Below are positions 37,997 through 47,110 of a DNA stretch of 64,000 nt, one piece after another. The position numbers and the translations under genes were made by a program. The stretch's first letter is position 1. Each line of letters opens with the position of its first letter. The stretch spans positions 558,001 to 622,000 of the forward strand of contig NZ_JACWIJ010000002.1 in NCBI RefSeq assembly GCF_017811175.1, given 5' to 3'. This stretch comes from Melaminivora jejuensis (GTDB lineage: Bacteria; Pseudomonadota; Gammaproteobacteria; Burkholderiales; Burkholderiaceae_C). The notes below the pieces were generated by a model. The model searched no databases. It was not told the DNA's origin and saw only the letters and a list, made by a program, of their open reading frames with translations.

Positions 37997-38423
37997 GTTC
38001 TCTCTCTTTCTTGAGGGCGAGCTTCAACATCGAAGCCAAGAGAGGGGCACAACGCCCGGGAGTGTATGCCGAACCAGCCGAGGCGATCAACGCCGACGCA
38101 TGAGGCTGACAGTTGCCGGGCGACTTGCTGAAAACGATCGTCGCCAGGCGACCGGCCAAATTTGGCCGGTCGAAAGATGCTCGGACAGGCTCCTTTTTCG
38201 AAAGGAGGCTGGCTTGGCGATCCATGACGGCACAAGGAGGTGGCTCACTGCAGAGCAGTCCAGGCTGCATGGCACCTGCCGACCTCCAGCTCGGGTGTCG
38301 CCCATGGCAGGCAAGGCTTCAGCCTCGTGCACTCGAAGGGGGCGACCTCGTTGAACTGCGTTGCACATCCGATGCTACCGATGTTTTCAACATGGGTAAA
38401 AACGTGGGTAGATTCAAAAATCC
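37997..38423. other. Gene-free stretch with palindrome copy and strong hairpin
   Basis: No gene is supported here. It contains a fourth copy of the 22-bp palindrome (38150-38171, GACCGGCCAAA and complement, perfect) and, 19 bp later, a 7-bp perfect stem with a TTCG loop (CTCCTTT and AAAGGAG, 38190-38207). A similar palindrome set lies in the MITE-like element at 36.5 kb. Confidence 0.6.
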
Positions 38424-38457
38424 AAAAAAAAGCCCAAGTAAATCAATCACTTGGGCT
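38424..38457 (-). terminator. Rho-independent terminator of tRNA-Ser
   Basis: On the minus strand a 9-bp stem (AGCCCAAGT with ACTTGGGCT) and loop GATTGATTT is followed by a run of T residues (A8 on plus at 38424-38431). It lies 7 bases downstream of the tRNA 3' end. Confidence 0.9.
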
Positions 38458-38463
38458 ATATTC

Positions 38464-38551
38464 TGGCGGAGACTGTGAGATTCGAACTCACGGACGGTTG
38501 CCCGTCGGCAGTTTTCAAGACTGCTGGTTTAAACCACTCACCCAAGTCTCC
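38464..38551 (-). tRNA. tRNA-Ser (anticodon TGA)
   Basis: The minus strand folds as a class II tRNA of 88 bases. The acceptor stem is GGAGACT with AGTCTCC, discriminator G and encoded CCA. The anticodon stem-loop has TGA within CTTGAAA. A long variable arm (CGACGGGCAACCGTCCG) is typical of serine, and the T-arm has GTTCGAATC. It decodes UCA. It marks the border between accessory DNA (left) and chromosomal backbone (right). Confidence 0.95.
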
Positions 38552-38625
38552 ATGGGACAGCCGTGCATTGTATGCGGCACCGGTGGGTGCGAGGGACAAA
38601 GCGCGCGGGCGATCGCTGCTGCCGT

Positions 38626-38952
38626 TCAATCAGCTACGGCCTCGGCCAGCTCGGCCTTGTTCATCTTCGAGCGACCGGCAATGTTCTTGCGCCGTGCTTC
38701 CTCATAGAGTTGCTCGCGCGTGCGGCCTTGGGCACCACTGTGCGAACGCTGACCGCCACGTACCGGGGCAGGGGTGTCCTTGAGGGTCTTGGGATTGGCA
38801 GACCTGGCCTCGCCGTGCTGGGCGCGTTCCTTGTTCACAGTGCGGGCCGCTATTTCCTCGGCCCGTTTTTCGCTCTCTCCGCGCTTTTGGGCGCTGTCCT
38901 TGATGTGCTCGTATTGGCGTTCGCGCTTGGCGCTCCAGGCTGCTTGCGGCAT
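38626..38952 (-). CDS. Rho_N-like small protein annotated as plasmid stabilisation protein
   Basis: A 108-residue hydrophilic protein. The N-terminal part (SAKRERQYEHIKDSAQKRGE, then AEEIAARTVNKERAQHGE) is highly charged. The C-terminal part (RTREQLYEEARRKNIAGRSK, MNKAELAEAV) resembles Rho N-terminal/SAP-like nucleic-acid-binding helices. Homologues across proteobacteria carry the name plasmid stabilisation protein, though they are usually chromosomal and uncharacterised. A nucleic-acid-binding role is inferred from the C-terminal motif. Confidence 0.8.
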   Translation of the reverse strand: MPQAAWSAKRERQYEHIKDSAQKRGESEKRAEEIAARTVNKERAQHGEARSANPKTLKDTPAPVRGGQRSHSGAQGRTREQLYEEARRKNIAGRSKMNKAELAEAVAD

Positions 38953-39091
38953 GGCAGCTCTCCGGTGCTGATGTGGATAGCCCGCAGCCTAGGCGCGCCC
39001 CAGCCCGGTTGCGTCGGACATTGGTCGCTGGGACTGTAGGAAGTGCCAGTCCTGCCGGCAGCGTTGGCCAGGGCTGGCGCCCAGACGCATG

Positions 39092-39820
39092 TCACATGCC
39101 CAGGGAGCGCAGCAGGGCCTCGGTCTCGTCATCGGGGCCGCTGGCGGGAGAAGGGGCGGCGTCGCTGCCGGCCACCTGCTCCATCAGCGCGTCCGGATCC
39201 GGGGCTGCCTGTGGCTCAAAGTCGCAGACCTTGACGAACTGGGTGCGATCCATGGCCAGCTCCAGGTAGAAGATGTTGTTGTTGTTCGTGTAGAAGGTGA
39301 CGCGGCGCGCCTCGGGCTGATCCAGGTTGGCGTCCACGCTCAGCACGACCGGCTGGTTCAGCACCAGCATCTTGGGCTGGTTCTGGCGGATATGCGTCTG
39401 CAGCTCGCGCCGGATCTTGCTCACGAAATCACCCACTACCTGGTTCATCAGCTCGCCCAGCACGTTGCTGACCTCGTCGGAAGTGAAGGAGGATGCCAGG
39501 TCGTCGCTCGACATGCCCATGCTGAGCATGTAGCGCTCATAGACCTCCATGGCCGCATCGGCAGAAAAATTCAGGATGACCAGGCCGGAAAAGCCCCCGT
39601 CGAACAGCACGAAACAGCCGATGTCGGGCTTGAGGCAGGTCTTGGTGATGCGCTGCACCATGGCCGAGTAATGCACCGGCCCCTGCATGGCCACCGACAG
39701 TACGCGGGTGACCGAGTTGCACAGCGATACCAGGATGTCCTCGGTGCCATAGACGGTGGCGTAGTGGGTGCCTGCGGCGGCAGGTTGAAGCGAAGTTGTG
39801 GAAGGGACGGTGGAAGTCAT
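39092..39820 (-). CDS. DUF3334-family protein
   Basis: A 242-residue protein from ATG 39820. The central part (DIGCFVLFDGGFSGLVILNF, then LMNQVVGDFVSKIRRELQTH) resembles the CheC/CheX-like fold seen in DUF3334. Later YTNNNNIFYLELAMDRTQF is another conserved block, and the C-terminus ends DDETEALLRSLGM. No membrane segment. DUF3334 is found mainly in beta- and gammaproteobacteria and has no established function; a link to chemotaxis or signalling is only a fold-based guess. The frame stays open to 40162 upstream but those residues are not family-like. Confidence 0.78.
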   Translation of the reverse strand: MTSTVPSTTSLQPAAAGTHYATVYGTEDILVSLCNSVTRVLSVAMQGPVHYSAMVQRITKTCLKPDIGCFVLFDGGFSGLVILNFSADAAMEVYERYMLSMGMSSDDLASSFTSDEVSNVLGELMNQVVGDFVSKIRRELQTHIRQNQPKMLVLNQPVVLSVDANLDQPEARRVTFYTNNNNIFYLELAMDRTQFVKVCDFEPQAAPDPDALMEQVAGSDAAPSPASGPDDETEALLRSLGM

Positions 39821-40002
39821 GGCAAAAAAAGAGGAGAGGGCGCAATGGACAGACGTCGTCAGCCGGGATGATGACATGCGCGTGCCGACCAGCGCTGACG
39901 TGCGGGCGCTGGTGTGCCATGGCGCTTTGCCACTTTTCAGGGCGTGCGGCCCGGGCGACTGAAACTTGCGCCAGGCTTTGCGCTCTGTCATGAGGCTGTT
40001 TC

Positions 40003-40172
40003 TCAGAGCGTGTTTACGATCTCCGCGCGCAGGGGCGCGGGTGCGGATCGGGATGGGTTGCCAGGCGCAAACCGCAGCGATAGCCCGTGCTATCGCGAGG
40101 ATTTGCAACGCCGCAGACCGCCCGAGGCCGCGCTCGCGCACCCGCGCGGGGATCGTAAACACGCTCTCAGGC
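40003..40172. repeat. MITE-like inverted-repeat unit upstream of yceI
   Basis: About 170 bases with terminal inverted repeats GAGCGTGTTTACGATCTCCG (left, 40006) and GAGCGTGTTTACGATCCCCG (right, on the minus strand). A central hairpin (GCGATAGCCCGTGCTATCGC) lies near 40078. There is no coding capacity. It sits in the 410-base gap between the divergent DUF3334 and yceI genes and could form a large stem-loop in transcripts. Similar units are, in my recollection, frequent in related genomes. Confidence 0.65.
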
Positions 40173-40231
40173 TCTTTTCAGGCTTTTCCTTCATCCATTG
40201 CCTGCCCTGCAACTTCACCGAGGATTGACCC

Positions 40232-40807
40232 ATGCGAATTCATGCCCTGGCTTTGGCGCTTGCTGCCACCGCCCTTGCCACCGCCGCCCAGGCCGAGCCG
40301 GCCAGCTATGCCATCGACCCGACACACACCTTCGCCACCTTCGAGATCGGGCACTTCGGCGCCAGCGTGAACCGGGGCCGCTTCGAGAAGAAGGAAGGCT
40401 TTGTGCTCTACGACAAGGTGGCCCGGACTGGCAAGGTGGACATCACCTTCCACATCGACTCCATCAACACCGGCACGCCGCCGTTTGATGAGCACCTGCG
40501 CAGTGCGGAAATTTTCGACGCCGCGCAGTTTCCGACGGCGCGCTTCGTGGGCGAGCAGTTCAAGTTCAAGGGCGACAAGTTGGTGTCGGTCAGCGGCAGC
40601 ATGACCATCAAGGGCAAGACCCGGCCAGCCACTTTCAAGGCGCACCAGTTCACCTGCTACGACAGCCCCATGCTCAAGGCCGAGGTCTGCGGCGGCGACT
40701 TCGAGACGACCATCGACCGCACGGCCTTTGGCGTCGATTACGGCCTGGACTTTGGTTTTCCAAAGAAGGTGCGCATCGTGGCGCAGATCGAGGCCGTCAA
40801 GCAGTGA
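40232..40807 (+). CDS. YceI-family periplasmic protein
   Basis: A 191-residue protein with signal peptide (HALALALAATALATAAQA) and a lipocalin-like YceI domain: SYAIDPTHTFATFEIGHFGA at the start, FDEHLRSAEIFDAAQFPTAR in the middle and a C-terminal beta-strand region (DRTAFGVDYGLDFGFPKKVR). YceI proteins bind isoprenoid-like lipids such as polyprenols or ubiquinone in characterised cases. The ligand here is unknown. Confidence 0.92.
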   Translation: MRIHALALALAATALATAAQAEPASYAIDPTHTFATFEIGHFGASVNRGRFEKKEGFVLYDKVARTGKVDITFHIDSINTGTPPFDEHLRSAEIFDAAQFPTARFVGEQFKFKGDKLVSVSGSMTIKGKTRPATFKAHQFTCYDSPMLKAEVCGGDFETTIDRTAFGVDYGLDFGFPKKVRIVAQIEAVKQ

Positions 40808-40861
40808 GCGGGCCTGAGCCTGTGCCTGCCGCTGTTCTGCAGCGGCAATAAATTTGCTATT

Positions 40862-40910
40862 CAATCAATAGCTGAAAGCGCTTGCCAGTATTGGTTTTGA
40901 GGCCAAAATC
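40862..40910 (+). repeat. Dispersed Comamonadaceae-type short repeat, copy 1
   Basis: AATAGCTGAAAGCGCTTGCC...TTTGAGGCC follows yceI. It shares ATAGCTGnnAGCGCTTG with copies at 47000 and 60899, and a related copy inside mutS. Intergenic repeats of this form are typical of Acidovorax/Comamonas-like genomes in my experience. Confidence 0.7.
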
Positions 40911-40921
40911 ATTCACATGAT

Positions 40922-41236
40922 TCACAGGTCGGGCAAAACGGGCAGGCCGTGCCGCGCCCGCGCGCGCTGGCAGGCGGCGCTGCCTGGCTCGAACTCGCGG
41001 CAGGGCGAAGGGCGCCACTCGTAGATGGCGCAGGCAGCGCGCTGGCCGACCTGGCCGGTCAGCGCTGCGCAGCGGGGCTGGGCGTGGTCAGTGCCGCGCA
41101 TCCGGGCCGTGTGCTGGTTGACCTCCACGGCCAGGCCAGTGGGCACGCAGCCGCCCAGCTCCTCGGTCTCGCACACGGAGAAATCCACGCGGAAGCTGGC
41201 GCAGCAGGCGCCGCAGTTCAGGCAGTCGTCGGACAT
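40922..41236 (-). CDS. YkgJ-family cysteine-cluster protein
   Basis: A 104-residue protein of the CxxCxxCC family: CLNCGACCASFRVDF at the start, further Cys in QPRCAALTGQ and ACAIYEWRPSPCREFE. Family members (YkgJ, UPF0153) are thought to bind a metal or Fe-S-like cluster; function is unknown. A paralogue lies directly upstream at 41258-41641 in the same orientation, 21 bp apart, so they form a pair by duplication. The protein is short but keeps all Cys positions. Confidence 0.88.
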   Translation of the reverse strand: MSDDCLNCGACCASFRVDFSVCETEELGGCVPTGLAVEVNQHTARMRGTDHAQPRCAALTGQVGQRAACAIYEWRPSPCREFEPGSAACQRARARHGLPVLPDL

Positions 41237-41257
41237 GGTGGGCAGGCATCGTCCGCT

Positions 41258-41641
41258 TCAGGCGGCTAGCGGCAGCTCGGGCGGCACAACAGGCGTCAGG
41301 CCATCACCCTGCGGCCACGGCAGGGTCAGCCCGGGCAGGCCGTGCGCGGCGCGGGCCTGGGCGCAGCGTTCGCTGCCCATCTCGAAGGCGCGGCAGGCGC
41401 TGGGCCGGGCCTCGTAGATGCTGCAGATCGACTCCTGCCCGCACAGCCCGCTCAGGGCCACGCAGCGCACGGGACGCGCGGCAGTGCCGTTCATGCGCCA
41501 GCGGTTTCCGCTGACTTCGTGCGCCAGGGCATCGGGCACACTGCCCCCCATGCTGGCCAGTTCATAGACGGAAAACTCGACGCGGTAGTGGTGGCAGCAG
41601 GCCCCACAGGTCAGGCACGGGTGAACAAGGGTCTCGGACAT
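41258..41641 (-). CDS. YkgJ-family cysteine-cluster protein, paralogue
   Basis: A 127-residue paralogue of the next gene: CLTCGACCHHYRVEF, then VRCVALSGLC and SICSIYEARPSACRAFE keep the Cys pattern. The ATG at 41641 (MSETLVHPC) matches the family N-terminus better than the in-frame ATG at 41674. The two copies differ at many positions, so the duplication is not recent. A metal-binding role is inferred from the cysteine pattern. Confidence 0.88.
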   Translation of the reverse strand: MSETLVHPCLTCGACCHHYRVEFSVYELASMGGSVPDALAHEVSGNRWRMNGTAARPVRCVALSGLCGQESICSIYEARPSACRAFEMGSERCAQARAAHGLPGLTLPWPQGDGLTPVVPPELPLAA

Positions 41642-41882
41642 GGCGAGAGACTCCACAAGACATCTGGATCGCAAGAACGTCGCGCAAGGTCTGCGCGCCG
41701 GTGCTGCAGTGGCGGGCCGCAGCGCAAGGGGCCTGTCTGCCGTTCTGCAGGACGGGCAGCGAACGGCTCAGGCGGGCTGGCTGGCCGGCTGCGGCGGATG
41801 CACCAGGTCGTGCTGATAGGCGTTCAGAGGCGCGGCACGGTGCGGCGCAAGACTGGCGGGCAGCGACACAGGAGGATCAGGG

Positions 41883-42095
41883 ATGACTGAGAAGTTCAAG
41901 GTGGGCGACCACGTGCGCTGGAATTCCGAGGCGGGCCACGTGTCGGGCACGATTGTCACCGTGCATACCCGCGATTTTGACTACAAGGGCCATACCCACC
42001 GCGCTAGCCCGGACGAGCCCCAGTACGAGATCAAGAGCGACAAGACCGACCACATCGCGGCGCACAAGGGCAGTGCGCTGCACCGGATTTCCTGA
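41883..42095 (+). CDS. DUF2945 (HVA1/Tudor-like) small protein
   Basis: A 70-residue protein matching DUF2945: KFKVGDHVRWNSEAGHVSGT, then YKGHTHRASPDEPQYEIKSD and the end HKGSALHRI. The fold is a small SH3/Tudor-like barrel; function is unknown. GGAGG lies just before the ATG. It is followed after 19 bp by a DUF488 gene in the same direction, a likely two-gene operon. Confidence 0.88.
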   Translation: MTEKFKVGDHVRWNSEAGHVSGTIVTVHTRDFDYKGHTHRASPDEPQYEIKSDKTDHIAAHKGSALHRIS

Positions 42096-42114
42096 GCGCG
42101 AGCGCAGGCATCCC

Positions 42115-42702
42115 ATGAGCGAGCACCTGCCGTTCTTCACCATTGGCCACTCCAGCCGCAGCCTGGAAGAGTTCCTGCTGCTGCTGCAGCAGGCAGGCGT
42201 GCAGCGCGTGGTGGACATCCGCAAGATTGCGCGCTCGCGCGCCAATCCGCAGTTCAACGAGGACGCCATGCCCGCCGCGCTGGCGCTGCACGGCGTGGCC
42301 TATGTGCATCTGGCGCGCCTGGGCGGGTTGCGGGGCAAGGTCGGGGGCGTGGCGCGCGAGGTCAATGGCTTCTGGACCAATGCCAGCTTCCATCGCTACG
42401 CCGACTACGCGCTCACGCCGCCGTTTGCCCAAGGGCTGCAGGAGCTGATCGCCCTGGGCCGGCGCGAGCGCGTGGCCTTCATGTGCTCGGAGGCCGTGTG
42501 GTGGCGCTGCCACCGGCGCATCGTGGCCGACTGGCTGGTGGCGCGTGGCGAGGCGGTCTTCCACATCATGGCGCCGGGGCGGGTGGAGCCGGTCAGGCTC
42601 ACGCCCGGGGCGGTCGTGGCGCACGATGGCACGGTGCAGTATCCGCTGCCGCCGGCCAGCGCTCAGGATGCCGACGCCGACGCGCTGGACTGCTGCCCCT
42701 GA
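42115..42702 (+). CDS. DUF488-family protein
   Basis: A 195-residue protein with the DUF488 marks FFTIGHSSRSLEEFLLLLQQ, VVDIRKIARSRANPQFNE and the Cys-containing FMCSEAVWWRCHRRIVADWL. The family is widespread and uncharacterised; some relatives are found beside DNA metabolism genes. The ATG at 42115 starts at the family N-terminus. Its 3' end overlaps the convergent glycosyltransferase gene by 40 bp. Confidence 0.9.
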   Translation: MSEHLPFFTIGHSSRSLEEFLLLLQQAGVQRVVDIRKIARSRANPQFNEDAMPAALALHGVAYVHLARLGGLRGKVGGVAREVNGFWTNASFHRYADYALTPPFAQGLQELIALGRRERVAFMCSEAVWWRCHRRIVADWLVARGEAVFHIMAPGRVEPVRLTPGAVVAHDGTVQYPLPPASAQDADADALDCCP

Positions 42703-44330
42703 TCGCCTGCAGCAACGCGCGCGCAGGCTGCCGGCACATAAATACGCCAATGCAGCACCAGCGGCGGCCCGGCCGGAGCGTGCGGCCAGGGCAGTTGCCA
42801 GGTGCCGTCCCGGGTCACCATGCCTGCTGCCTCATCCGGTGAACCGTCCGGGCCGGCTGCGATGCCGTCCAGCGGCGCCGGCGGCTCGTCCGCCTCATTG
42901 CCCTCGCGCAGCCACAGGGCGCCTTGCTCCAGCAGCCGCGCGCGCGTGACCCAGGGCGAATAGCGCGCGTCGCCGGTGATCAGCACCGAAGTTTGCGGCC
43001 CAGCAGGCACTGCCACCAGCCCGGCCAGCCAGTAGTTGCCAGCCACCACGCGCAGCGGGCAATGCGACAGCCCGGCCCACTGCGCCTGCGCCTGCGCCGC
43101 CAGCGCGGCCTGCGGCCAGTCGGTGCGCGCGGGGCGCCCGCGCCACTGCGCGCCCCAGGCCAGCCAGCCCAGCGACAGCAGCGTGGCCAGCGCCAGCCAA
43201 ACCAGTACGCCGCGCAGCAGCGGCGCGCGCATGGCGGCCAGCCAGCGATGCGGCAGCCAGGCGGCCAGCAGCAGGCCGCTGAAGGCCCACATGGGCACGC
43301 CCCACATGTCGCGGATGCGCAGGCCCAGCACCAGGCCTAGCAGCGTGACCAGCAGGCCCGGCAGCAAGGCGATGGTCAGCAGATAGCCGGGCCAGGCCGT
43401 GTGCAGTTTGGACGGGGGCTGCACCAGACCGGCCCGCCCGCTTTCCTGCTCGGGACTGGCCATCACCCGGGTGCGCGCGCGCAGCGCCGCCACCAGGGCG
43501 ATCACCAGCAGCGGCACGTGGTTGAGCACCTGCACCCCCAGAAAGCCTAGTGCCGCCAGATGCGGGTGGCGGCTGCTGGTGGCCGAGCGCTCGCTGGCGT
43601 AGCTCATGGGCAGCCAGCCGCTTTGCTGCAGCCACCACAGGTGCGGCGCCAGCACCAGCGCCAGCACCAGCAGCGCCAGCCACGGCCCGGGCCGCAGCAG
43701 GGTGCGCCGCGCCGGGCTGGCCAGCAGGTACAGCGCCAGGCAGGCCAGGATGATGGCCATCGAATACTTGGTCAGCATCCCCAGGCCGGCCAGCAGGCCC
43801 AGCAGCAGCCACTGGCGCAGCCGCCCGTCCTGCAGCGCCGCCAGCATGGCCCAGGCCAGCGCCGCCCACAGCGGCATCTGGGCGATGTTGTGGTTGAACT
43901 CCAGCGCCGGGCGGGTGTAGAAGACCACGCCCAGGGTCAGCGCCGTGCCGATGAAGGCGCGCTGCCTGTCCACCAGCCGCCGGCCCGTCAGCCAGACCAG
44001 CCACAGCGTCGCCGCAATGCAGGTTTGGCTGAGCAGGAACGGCCCGACATCGCCAAACGCCCGGTGAAACACATGCAGCGCCCAGGGCGACAGCGGCGGG
44101 TGCTTGTAATAGCCCCACTGCCACTCGCGGCCCCAGGTGAGGCTCTCCACCACGTCCAGTGGGAAGCTCGATTCCAGCAGCGGCGGCAGCAGCGACCAGA
44201 CCAGTGCATACAGCGCCGCTGCGGCCAGCGCGGCGCGCCAGGGCAGGGCGGGCTGGCCAGGGGCCGCGAGCGCCGGGGCGGGGCTGGAAGTGGCAGCCGC
44301 TGCCGTGCCCACCGGTGCTTCAGCCCGCAT
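42663..44330 (-). CDS. GT-C type membrane glycosyltransferase (ArnT/PMT family)
   Basis: A 555-residue multi-pass inner-membrane enzyme with about 10-12 helices. The first periplasmic loop has an acidic residue pair ([20 protein letters not shown]), followed by [17 protein letters not shown], as in ArnT-like transferases that use polyprenyl-phosphate sugars. The acceptor, perhaps lipid A or another envelope glycan, is unknown. Its start overlaps the mutS stop by 11 bp, so the two may be cotranscribed, though without functional link. Confidence 0.88.
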   Translation of the reverse strand: MRAEAPVGTAAAATSSPAPALAAPGQPALPWRAALAAAALYALVWSLLPPLLESSFPLDVVESLTWGREWQWGYYKHPPLSPWALHVFHRAFGDVGPFLLSQTCIAATLWLVWLTGRRLVDRQRAFIGTALTLGVVFYTRPALEFNHNIAQMPLWAALAWAMLAALQDGRLRQWLLLGLLAGLGMLTKYSMAIILACLALYLLASPARRTLLRPGPWLALLVLALVLAPHLWWLQQSGWLPMSYASERSATSSRHPHLAALGFLGVQVLNHVPLLVIALVAALRARTRVMASPEQESGRAGLVQPPSKLHTAWPGYLLTIALLPGLLVTLLGLVLGLRIRDMWGVPMWAFSGLLLAAWLPHRWLAAMRAPLLRGVLVWLALATLLSLGWLAWGAQWRGRPARTDWPQAALAAQAQAQWAGLSHCPLRVVAGNYWLAGLVAVPAGPQTSVLITGDARYSPWVTRARLLEQGALWLREGNEADEPPAPLDGIAAGPDGSPDEAAGMVTRDGTWQLPWPHAPAGPPLVLHWRIYVPAACARVAAGDQGQQSSASASAS

Positions 44331-46992
44331 CCCGCGCCACCTGCTGCGTCTGCTGCGACTGCTGCGCCAGTTGCTTGAGCTGATACAGCGCCTCCAGCGC
44401 CTGGCGCGGGCTCAGGCTGTCGGGGTCGAGCTCGGCCAGCAGGCGCTGCACGGCATGGGGCAGGGCGGCTTGCGGCGGAGCTTCGGTAGCATCGGGCTGC
44501 ACCGGGCTGGCAAACAGGTCGATCTGCAAATCGTCACGCCCGGCTCGCTCTTCCAGCTCGGCCAGCACGCGGCGCGCGTGCTGCAGCACCGGGGCCGGCA
44601 CACCGGCCAGGCGCGCCACCTGCACGCCGTGGCTGCGGCTGGCCGGGCCGGGCTGGATCTCGTGCAGGAACACGATGTCATGGCCCGATTCGGCTGCGCC
44701 CACGTGTACGTTCACGGCGTGCGGATGGCGCGTCGCCAGCTCGGTCAGCTCGAAGTAGTGCGTGGCAAACAGGGTGAAGGCGCGCGTTTTGTCGTGCAGA
44801 TGCGCGGCGATGCCGCTGGCCAGCGCCAGACCGTCGAAGGTACTGGTGCCGCGCCCGATCTCGTCCATCAGCACCAGCGACTGCGCCGTGGCGCTGTGCA
44901 GGATCTGCGCCGCCTCGGTCATCTCCAGCATGAAGGTGGACTGGGCGTTGGCCAGGTCGTCGGCGGCGCCGATGCGCGTGTGAATGGCATCGATCGGCCC
45001 CAGGCGGCAGCTCGTTGCCGGCACATGGCTGCCCATGCTGGCCAGCAGCACGATCAGCGCCACCTGGCGCATGTAGGTCGATTTGCCGCCCATGTTGGGG
45101 CCGGTGATGATCTGCATCCGCGTGCTGGCACTCAAGCGCGTGTGGTTGGCGATGAAGGCGCCGTTTGATGTCTCGGCCAGCCGTGCCTCGACCACCGGAT
45201 GGCGCCCGGCCTCGATCTCGATGCACGGCTCGGGCACGAACTGCGGCGCGCACCACGACAGCGTCAGCGCGCGCTCGGCCAGGGTACACAGCACGTCCAG
45301 CGCCGCCAGCGCCAAGCCCAGGCGGGCCAGCTGCGGCACGTGCGGCTGCAGTTGCTGCAGCAGCTGCTCGTACAGCCATTTCTCGCGCGCCAGGGCGCGC
45401 TCCTGCGCCGATAGCGCCTTGTCCTCGAAGGCCTTCAGCTCGGGCGTGATGTAGCGCTCGGCGTTCTTCAGCGTCTGGCGCCGGCGCCACTCGGGCGGCA
45501 CCTTGTCGGCGTGGCTGGCGGTGACTTCGATGTAAAAACCGTGTACCCGGTTGAACTGCACGCGCAGATTGGGGATGCCGGTGCGTTCGCGCTCGCGTGC
45601 TTCGAGCTGCAGCAGGAAGTCGTCGCAGTGGTCGCGGATGGTGCGCAGCTCATCGAGTTCGGCATCGAAGCCCGGCGCAATCACGCCGCCGGCCTGCAGC
45701 AGCGCCGGCGCCTCGGCGGCGATGGCGGCGCGCAGCAGCTGCACGCACGCTGCAGGCGGCTGCAACTGTTCTGAAATTTCAGTCAAATACGGCTCCAGCC
45801 CTTGTGTGGCAAGCGCCAGAAGCTCTGATTTTTGTAGCGACTGGGCTAGCGCCAGCAGCTCGCGCGGGCGCACCTGCTGCAGGGCAATGCGGGCGGTGAT
45901 GCGCTGCACGTCGCATACGCCGCGCAGCTCGGCACGCAAGTCCTGCCAGCGACTGCGCCCGGCCAGGGAGCCTTGCAGCGCCGCCGTGGCGGCCAGCCGC
46001 TGGCGCGCTGCGCTGCGCTCGCGCTGCGGCTCCAGCAGCCAGGCGCGCAGCAGACGGCTGCCCATGCCGGTCATGCAGGTGTCCAGCAGCGACAGCAGCG
46101 TCGGCCCGTCCTCGCCGCGCAGCGTCTTGACCAGTTCCAGGTTGCGCCGGGTGCTGGGCGGCAGGTCGATCAGCTCCTGCGGGCGCTGCACGCGCACGCC
46201 GTGGATGGGCACGCTGGCGCCGCCCTGGGTGTGCTCGGCGTAGTGCAGCAGCGCGGCGGCGGCGGCGTGGGCCTGCGCCAGACCGTCGGCCTGCCAGGCC
46301 TGCAGACTGGCCGCGCCCAGCGCCTGCAGCAGTTTGCGCTCGCCCAGGCCGGCGTCGAACTGCCAGTCGGGCCGGCTGGCGACCGGGCAGGCCAGCCGGC
46401 CCGACTGGCGCAGGCCGGCCAGCAGCTCCTGCAGGCCAGGGCCGAGGCCGCTGGCGTGCAGCAGCTCGCTGGGTGTCAGGCGCGCCAGCCAGTCACCCAA
46501 CTCGTCCTGGCGGCACTCGGCCAGCTGCACCAGGCCGTGCGTCACGCTCATCCAGGCCAGGCCGCAGCGCCCGCGTGCGCCCTGGTGCAGCGCCAGCAGC
46601 ACGGCTTCGGTCTTGTCGGACAGCAATTCGCTGTCCGTGAGCGTGCCGGGGGTGACCACGCGCACCACCTTGCGCTCCACCGGCCCCTTGCCGGCGCCGA
46701 CCTCGCCGACCTGCTCGGCAATCGCCACCGACTCGCCCAGGCGCACCAGCCGCGCCAGGTGCTGCTCCAGCGCGTGAAACGGCACGCCGGCCATCAGCAC
46801 CGGCTGCCCGGCAGACTGGCCGCGCTGGGTCAGCGTGATGTCCAGCAGCTGCGCGGCGCGCTCGGCGTCGGCGTAGAACAGCTCGTAGAAATCGCCCATG
46901 CGGTACAGCAGCAGGGTGTCCGGATGCTGCGCCTTGATGGCCAGATATTGGGCCATCATGGGCGTATGGGCGCTGAGGTTGGTGGTGTCCAT
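44320..46992 (-). CDS. mutS: DNA mismatch repair protein MutS
   Basis: An 890-residue MutS. The mismatch-recognition domain starts [20 protein letters not shown] with the Phe-Tyr-Glu wedge in RMGDFYELF. The ATPase domain has the Walker [14 protein letters not shown], the Walker [17 protein letters not shown] and the ATP-contact [12 protein letters not shown]. It recognises mispairs and recruits MutL. An AT-richer segment at 45775-45838 within the lever region looks like an inserted copy of a dispersed repeat, kept in frame. Confidence 0.97.
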   Translation of the reverse strand: MDTTNLSAHTPMMAQYLAIKAQHPDTLLLYRMGDFYELFYADAERAAQLLDITLTQRGQSAGQPVLMAGVPFHALEQHLARLVRLGESVAIAEQVGEVGAGKGPVERKVVRVVTPGTLTDSELLSDKTEAVLLALHQGARGRCGLAWMSVTHGLVQLAECRQDELGDWLARLTPSELLHASGLGPGLQELLAGLRQSGRLACPVASRPDWQFDAGLGERKLLQALGAASLQAWQADGLAQAHAAAAALLHYAEHTQGGASVPIHGVRVQRPQELIDLPPSTRRNLELVKTLRGEDGPTLLSLLDTCMTGMGSRLLRAWLLEPQRERSAARQRLAATAALQGSLAGRSRWQDLRAELRGVCDVQRITARIALQQVRPRELLALAQSLQKSELLALATQGLEPYLTEISEQLQPPAACVQLLRAAIAAEAPALLQAGGVIAPGFDAELDELRTIRDHCDDFLLQLEARERERTGIPNLRVQFNRVHGFYIEVTASHADKVPPEWRRRQTLKNAERYITPELKAFEDKALSAQERALAREKWLYEQLLQQLQPHVPQLARLGLALAALDVLCTLAERALTLSWCAPQFVPEPCIEIEAGRHPVVEARLAETSNGAFIANHTRLSASTRMQIITGPNMGGKSTYMRQVALIVLLASMGSHVPATSCRLGPIDAIHTRIGAADDLANAQSTFMLEMTEAAQILHSATAQSLVLMDEIGRGTSTFDGLALASGIAAHLHDKTRAFTLFATHYFELTELATRHPHAVNVHVGAAESGHDIVFLHEIQPGPASRSHGVQVARLAGVPAPVLQHARRVLAELEERAGRDDLQIDLFASPVQPDATEAPPQAALPHAVQRLLAELDPDSLSPRQALEALYQLKQLAQQSQQTQQVARDAG
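45775..45838 (-). repeat. Dispersed repeat copy embedded in mutS coding sequence
   Basis: On the mutS sense strand the sequence runs CTACAAAAATCAGAGCTTCT, GGCGCTTGCCACACAAGGGC, then AGCC. It aligns with the intergenic repeats at 60899 and 47000 (AAAAATGATAGCTGNCAGCGCTTG...AAGnGTTTGAGGCC). It encodes [19 protein letters not shown], in frame within MutS. Confidence 0.55.
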
Positions 46993-46999
46993 GAATCTG

Positions 47000-47045
47000 T
47001 TTTTTTGATAGCTGCCAGCGCTTGACTGTATTGGGTTTACACCGC
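47000..47045 (+). repeat. Dispersed Comamonadaceae-type short repeat, copy 2
   Basis: TTTTTTTGATAGCTGCCAGC, then GCTTGACTGTATTGGGTTTA lies just upstream of mutS. It shares the ATAGCTGnnAGCGCTTG core with copies at 40862 and 60899 but loses similarity after about 40 bases. Confidence 0.65.
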
Positions 47046-47110
47046 TTTTGGCTGGTATTTCTGCGGTGTCGCAGCGGGCCTGGGTCAGGGCCGGGCCGGC
47101 CCGCCTTCCC

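Noticed and set aside
36525..38171. Four palindrome copies considered as a CRISPR array
   Set aside because: Spacing is irregular (about 140, 140 and 1340 bp), no cas genes are nearby and the repeats are perfect palindromes.
37474..38235. 253-codon minus-strand frame overlapping the orphan gene
   Set aside because: Its Ser/Pro/Arg/Cys-rich composition looks like an out-of-frame reading, and it crosses the palindrome copy. The 176-residue frame has more natural composition.
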